Source: 630D-37 sp037447295 (GTDB lineage Bacteria > Chloroflexota > Anaerolineae > Anaerolineales > Villigracilaceae). From it: DNA of 7,445 nt. Under the pieces are notes generated by a model. That model worked only from the letters and a program-made list of their open reading frames with translations. It was not told the DNA's origin and ran no database searches. This document shows, in pieces, positions 5,484 to 7,445 of this stretch (position 1 is its first letter; every line of letters starts with the position of its first letter). Both the position numbers and the translations under genes were made by a program. The stretch is from positions 1 to 7,445 of the forward strand of contig JBBIGZ010000111.1 of the NCBI GenBank assembly GCA_037447295.1, written 5' to 3'.

Positions 5484-6952
5484 GGGAGCGGTTGGCGCAA
5501 ATCGTAGAGGAGAAAGCCATCGCCACGGGCGATCATAGGATAACGGCTGAGAATCTGCTTGAGTTCGGCCTGGCGCTCGAATTCGCCAAGGGCGGTAATA
5601 AGGAAGTAATCATTATCGGCAACCCGCTCGGCAAAGGATTCCACCGGGGATTTGTTTCCGCGTAATGCTGAAAGCGCCGTCTGGAAAGGCCATAATTCTA
5701 CTTTACGCCAGCCCCAATACATCAGCCGATAACCATAATCCTGGGTAAGAGCGATGATCTTGCCTTGGGGTAAAGCTCGGCCGATTTCCTGCCAGACCTT
5801 TGCTTCAGATCGAAAATCTTCGGCCACTAGAATGGAACGCGCCACATAGGCATGATACCCGATGACAAAGGCTGCCAACCCCAGGAAAGCAATTCGCCAC
5901 AAACGAGTTTCGCGCAGCAGCCGGGCAATTAAGAGATCGAAAAGTGGGGCCAGACCAAGAGCCAGCAGTGGTATCAGCTGCAAATGGTAGTAACTGTGGG
6001 TATAGGCCTGAAAGGGAAGGGTTAGACCATAGAGAAAATATCCGATCCAAAGGCCAATCAATGCGGCACGCAGGCGCGCCGGTGCCAAGAGCGTGCCGGC
6101 CAGGCTGAGAAAGAAAACCGTCAGGCCAAAAATACTGCCAATAAAGGCCAACCAACGAGCGTAGAATTTGGTATCGGTAATGAGAAAAAGCAGTTCAAGC
6201 GTCCAGAAGGAAAAATATTCGCCGGCGCGACCGGCATGAGCCAGGACGTAATATGTGAACGAGGGTGCGATCATGATCAAAGCCATTCCCCAAACTTGGG
6301 GTGAACGCCAGAAATTCCTACCATAGACGAACCAGACCAGGGCAATGGCCGCACCGGCTACCAGAAAAGCGATCACGATCTTCACCAGCGTGGCCAGGCC
6401 GAGCAAGAAGCCGGCAAGGATGGCCCACTTCCAGCGAAGTTCTTCGGCCCAGCGCAAGAGAAAATACAAGCCAATTACAAAGAGAGAGGTCATCAGAGGA
6501 TCGGGTTGAAACGAGCGACTGGCCTGAACAGAAAAAGGTAGCACCATGTAATATGCTAGTGGGCCAAGTGCCGCCCAGGAACTCAAATGGCGCCGCACAA
6601 TAGCAAATAGAGCCACACCACCAAGGGTCCAGAAGAAGGTTTCCCAGAGACGGGCAATGGCAAAATTCTCACCGCCGGCGATATAGTAGGTGAGTGCAAC
6701 GATCGTTTCGATGATCGGCGGTTCATACTGCCCGACCGCACCGCCAAAGGTGATCGCCAGAGCACGTTGTTCGGGATCGGCCTGCGGCAAAAGCCGATAA
6801 TAAATTGAGCGCGCTACCAAAGCATTGTGTAGTTGGCGCGTGGGGTGAAAATCCAACGGGGCATCGGTTAGATCGAGCAGGCGAAGCAATACGCCTAGGC
6901 TCAATAAAAGAATGGCGGCCCAACGTGCCCAGAATTCAGTAGAGATACGCAC
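5480..6952 (-). CDS. Polytopic GT-C glycosyltransferase (GT39/ArnT-like)
   Basis: This 490-residue integral membrane protein resembles the GT39 (protein-mannosyltransferase/ArnT-like) group, which moves sugars from polyprenyl-phosphate donors to lipid or protein acceptors on the outer face of the membrane. I estimate 11-12 hydrophobic segments, for example near 11-27, 103-119, 126-142, 152-167, 192-210, 219-237, 267-289, 296-312, 324-345 and 351-370. After the first helix the outer loop LDFHPTRQ (33-40) supplies Asp34 as the probable catalytic acid. RSFQPDPLM (146-154) and YTHSYYHL (317-324) look like conserved loop motifs of this group. A short soluble tail spans about 375-490. GTG is the start, with a full AAGGAGG at 6959-6965 six bases upstream. 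The kinase follows 31 bases later. Family is likely; donor and acceptor are unknown. Confidence 0.87.
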   Translation of the reverse strand: MRISTEFWARWAAILLLSLGVLLRLLDLTDAPLDFHPTRQLHNALVARSIYYRLLPQADPEQRALAITFGGAVGQYEPPIIETIVALTYYIAGGENFAIARLWETFFWTLGGVALFAIVRRHLSSWAALGPLAYYMVLPFSVQASRSFQPDPLMTSLFVIGLYFLLRWAEELRWKWAILAGFLLGLATLVKIVIAFLVAGAAIALVWFVYGRNFWRSPQVWGMALIMIAPSFTYYVLAHAGRAGEYFSFWTLELLFLITDTKFYARWLAFIGSIFGLTVFFLSLAGTLLAPARLRAALIGLWIGYFLYGLTLPFQAYTHSYYHLQLIPLLALGLAPLFDLLIARLLRETRLWRIAFLGLAAFVIGYHAYVARSILVAEDFRSEAKVWQEIGRALPQGKIIALTQDYGYRLMYWGWRKVELWPFQTALSALRGNKSPVESFAERVADNDYFLITALGEFERQAELKQILSRYPMIARGDGFLLYDLRQPLP

Positions 6953-7110
6953 GAAATTCCTCCTTCTTCAATTTTTGCATTTCTTTAGCCAAGACGAGTG
7001 ATTGCGCTCTCGTATAGGAATGCGAAGCGTAGTGCCAATGTTCGCTAGCAATCGGACAGATGCTTGTCTACGAAAGGAGCACGAGGCTTATACCACACAT
7101 CAACCCCATC
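6953..7110. other. Intergenic spacer between the SGNH hydrolase and glycosyltransferase genes
   Basis: This 158-base gap contains the glycosyltransferase Shine-Dalgarno (6959-6965) and the candidate promoter at 7011-7038. I find no strong hairpin with a T-tract to terminate the hydrolase transcript. Only a weak 5-bp CAACC/GGTTG pairing spans the hydrolase stop codon, so read-through is possible. No small gene is convincing here. Confidence 0.6.
7011..7038 (-). promoter_or_regulatory. Candidate promoter for the glycosyltransferase gene
   Basis: On the minus strand TTGGCA (7038-7033, five of six consensus bases) is followed by a 16-base spacer and TATACG (7016-7011, four of six). The predicted start near 7004 would give a leader of about 50 bases ending in the strong AAGGAGG of the glycosyltransferase. 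It lies in the only sizeable gap on this side of the operon. The hexamers are imperfect, so this could be coincidence. Confidence 0.4.
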
Positions 7111-7445
7111 TCACGGTTGGGTGATCATGCGCCGTATGGCATCCAAGACTTGCAACCCGGTCAGGTTGCGCACACTGTAACCATATTTCAGACCCTGGGG
7201 GGAGAAATCGGCAGAGCTGAGGATCTCGCTATAGGAAAGATGATCGCGCGACATGAGGCCGTGATTGGGTAAGGGCTGAACCGCTGCCCAGAAATTCCAC
7301 AACGGGAGATCATACTCATAGGCCAATTCGGCAATGATGCGGTTGGCATGGTGATCCCCTTCCGCATTATCGGCCTTGGTGACGAGGATAGGAACAATGT
7401 TGTGCCCAATGGTGACATCAATCACGCGGCGCAGGGTGATCTCAA
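7111..7445 (-). CDS. SGNH/GDSL-type hydrolase, C-terminal part only
   Basis: The reading frame is open to the right edge of the window, so the N-terminus and the GDS nucleophile block are not visible. The roughly 111 residues seen resemble the end of SGNH-fold esterase/lipase-like hydrolases: a strand GHNIVPILVTKAD (codons from about 7405 down to 7367), then EYDLPLWNFW, a motif common in bacterial SGNH proteins, and NHGLMSRDHLSY, whose His (codon 7240-7242) is in the position of the catalytic histidine. In the family the His is normally preceded by Asp three residues earlier (DxxH); here that residue is Ser, with Asp immediately before the His instead. An in-frame GTG at 7425 falls inside a conserved strand and is not a start. 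The substrate is unknown, probably an ester or acetyl group on an extracytoplasmic molecule. Confidence 0.75.
   Translation of the reverse strand, partial: EITLRRVIDVTIGHNIVPILVTKADNAEGDHHANRIIAELAYEYDLPLWNFWAAVQPLPNHGLMSRDHLSYSEILSSADFSPQGLKYGYSVRNLTGLQVLDAIRRMITQP

Noticed and set aside
5449..5526. Longer PfkB kinase from a GTG at 5526
   Set aside because: It would overlap the glycosyltransferase by about 47 bases, lacks a Shine-Dalgarno, and adds residues not typical of the family. The promoter at 5455-5483 lies inside the extension.
7100..7119. CAACC/GGTTG inverted repeat around the hydrolase stop as a terminator
   Set aside because: The stem is only 5 bp with a loop of about 10 bases and no T-tract follows on the minus strand.

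Overview
The window is a tightly packed chromosomal segment in which every supported gene lies on the minus strand, so transcription runs from high to low coordinates. Coding DNA is roughly 55-60% G+C where I counted it, while the spacer at the left edge is about 39%. The protein set points to the Chloroflexota, most likely an Anaerolineae-type bacterium: a GT39-like membrane glycosyltransferase, an SGNH hydrolase with a PLWNFW-type motif, and a soluble histidine kinase with an MshEN-like front end. This assignment rests on protein flavour only; there is no rRNA or other marker in view.

In transcriptional order from the right edge: (1) the C-terminal part of an SGNH/GDSL-type hydrolase (7111 to beyond 7445). 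(2) A spacer of about 158 bases with a candidate promoter. (3) A 490-residue polytopic GT-C glycosyltransferase (5480-6952). (4) A PfkB-family sugar or nucleoside kinase (4597-5448), whose start codon falls exactly at the predicted +1 of a TTGACA-N17-CATACT promoter, which suggests a leaderless mRNA. (5) parA (3794-4600) and (6) parB (2958-3797). The kinase, parA and parB are joined by 4-base GTGA and ATGA overlaps. (7) A YtcJ-like metal-dependent amidohydrolase (1364-2935). (8) A soluble histidine kinase (309-1343). (9) An AT-rich spacer with four ACACGGA repeats at 9-, 10- and 21-base intervals and a small hairpin. (10) Possibly the first three codons of another minus-strand gene at 1-9.

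ParA and ParB form a complete chromosome-partition pair with all key motifs intact. The kinase is probably translated in coupling with parA, and the amidohydrolase and histidine kinase follow with gaps of only 22 and 20 bases, so all five genes may share one transcript from the promoter at 5455-5483. There is no obvious pathway linking a sugar kinase, an amidohydrolase, a glycosyltransferase and a partition system; the cluster looks like co-transcribed housekeeping genes.

I do not see a defence system, mobile element, CRISPR array or tRNA/rRNA gene. The most interesting points are the predicted leaderless promoter driving the kinase-parAB unit, the possible c-di-GMP-binding N-terminus of the histidine kinase, and the phased repeats in the left spacer.
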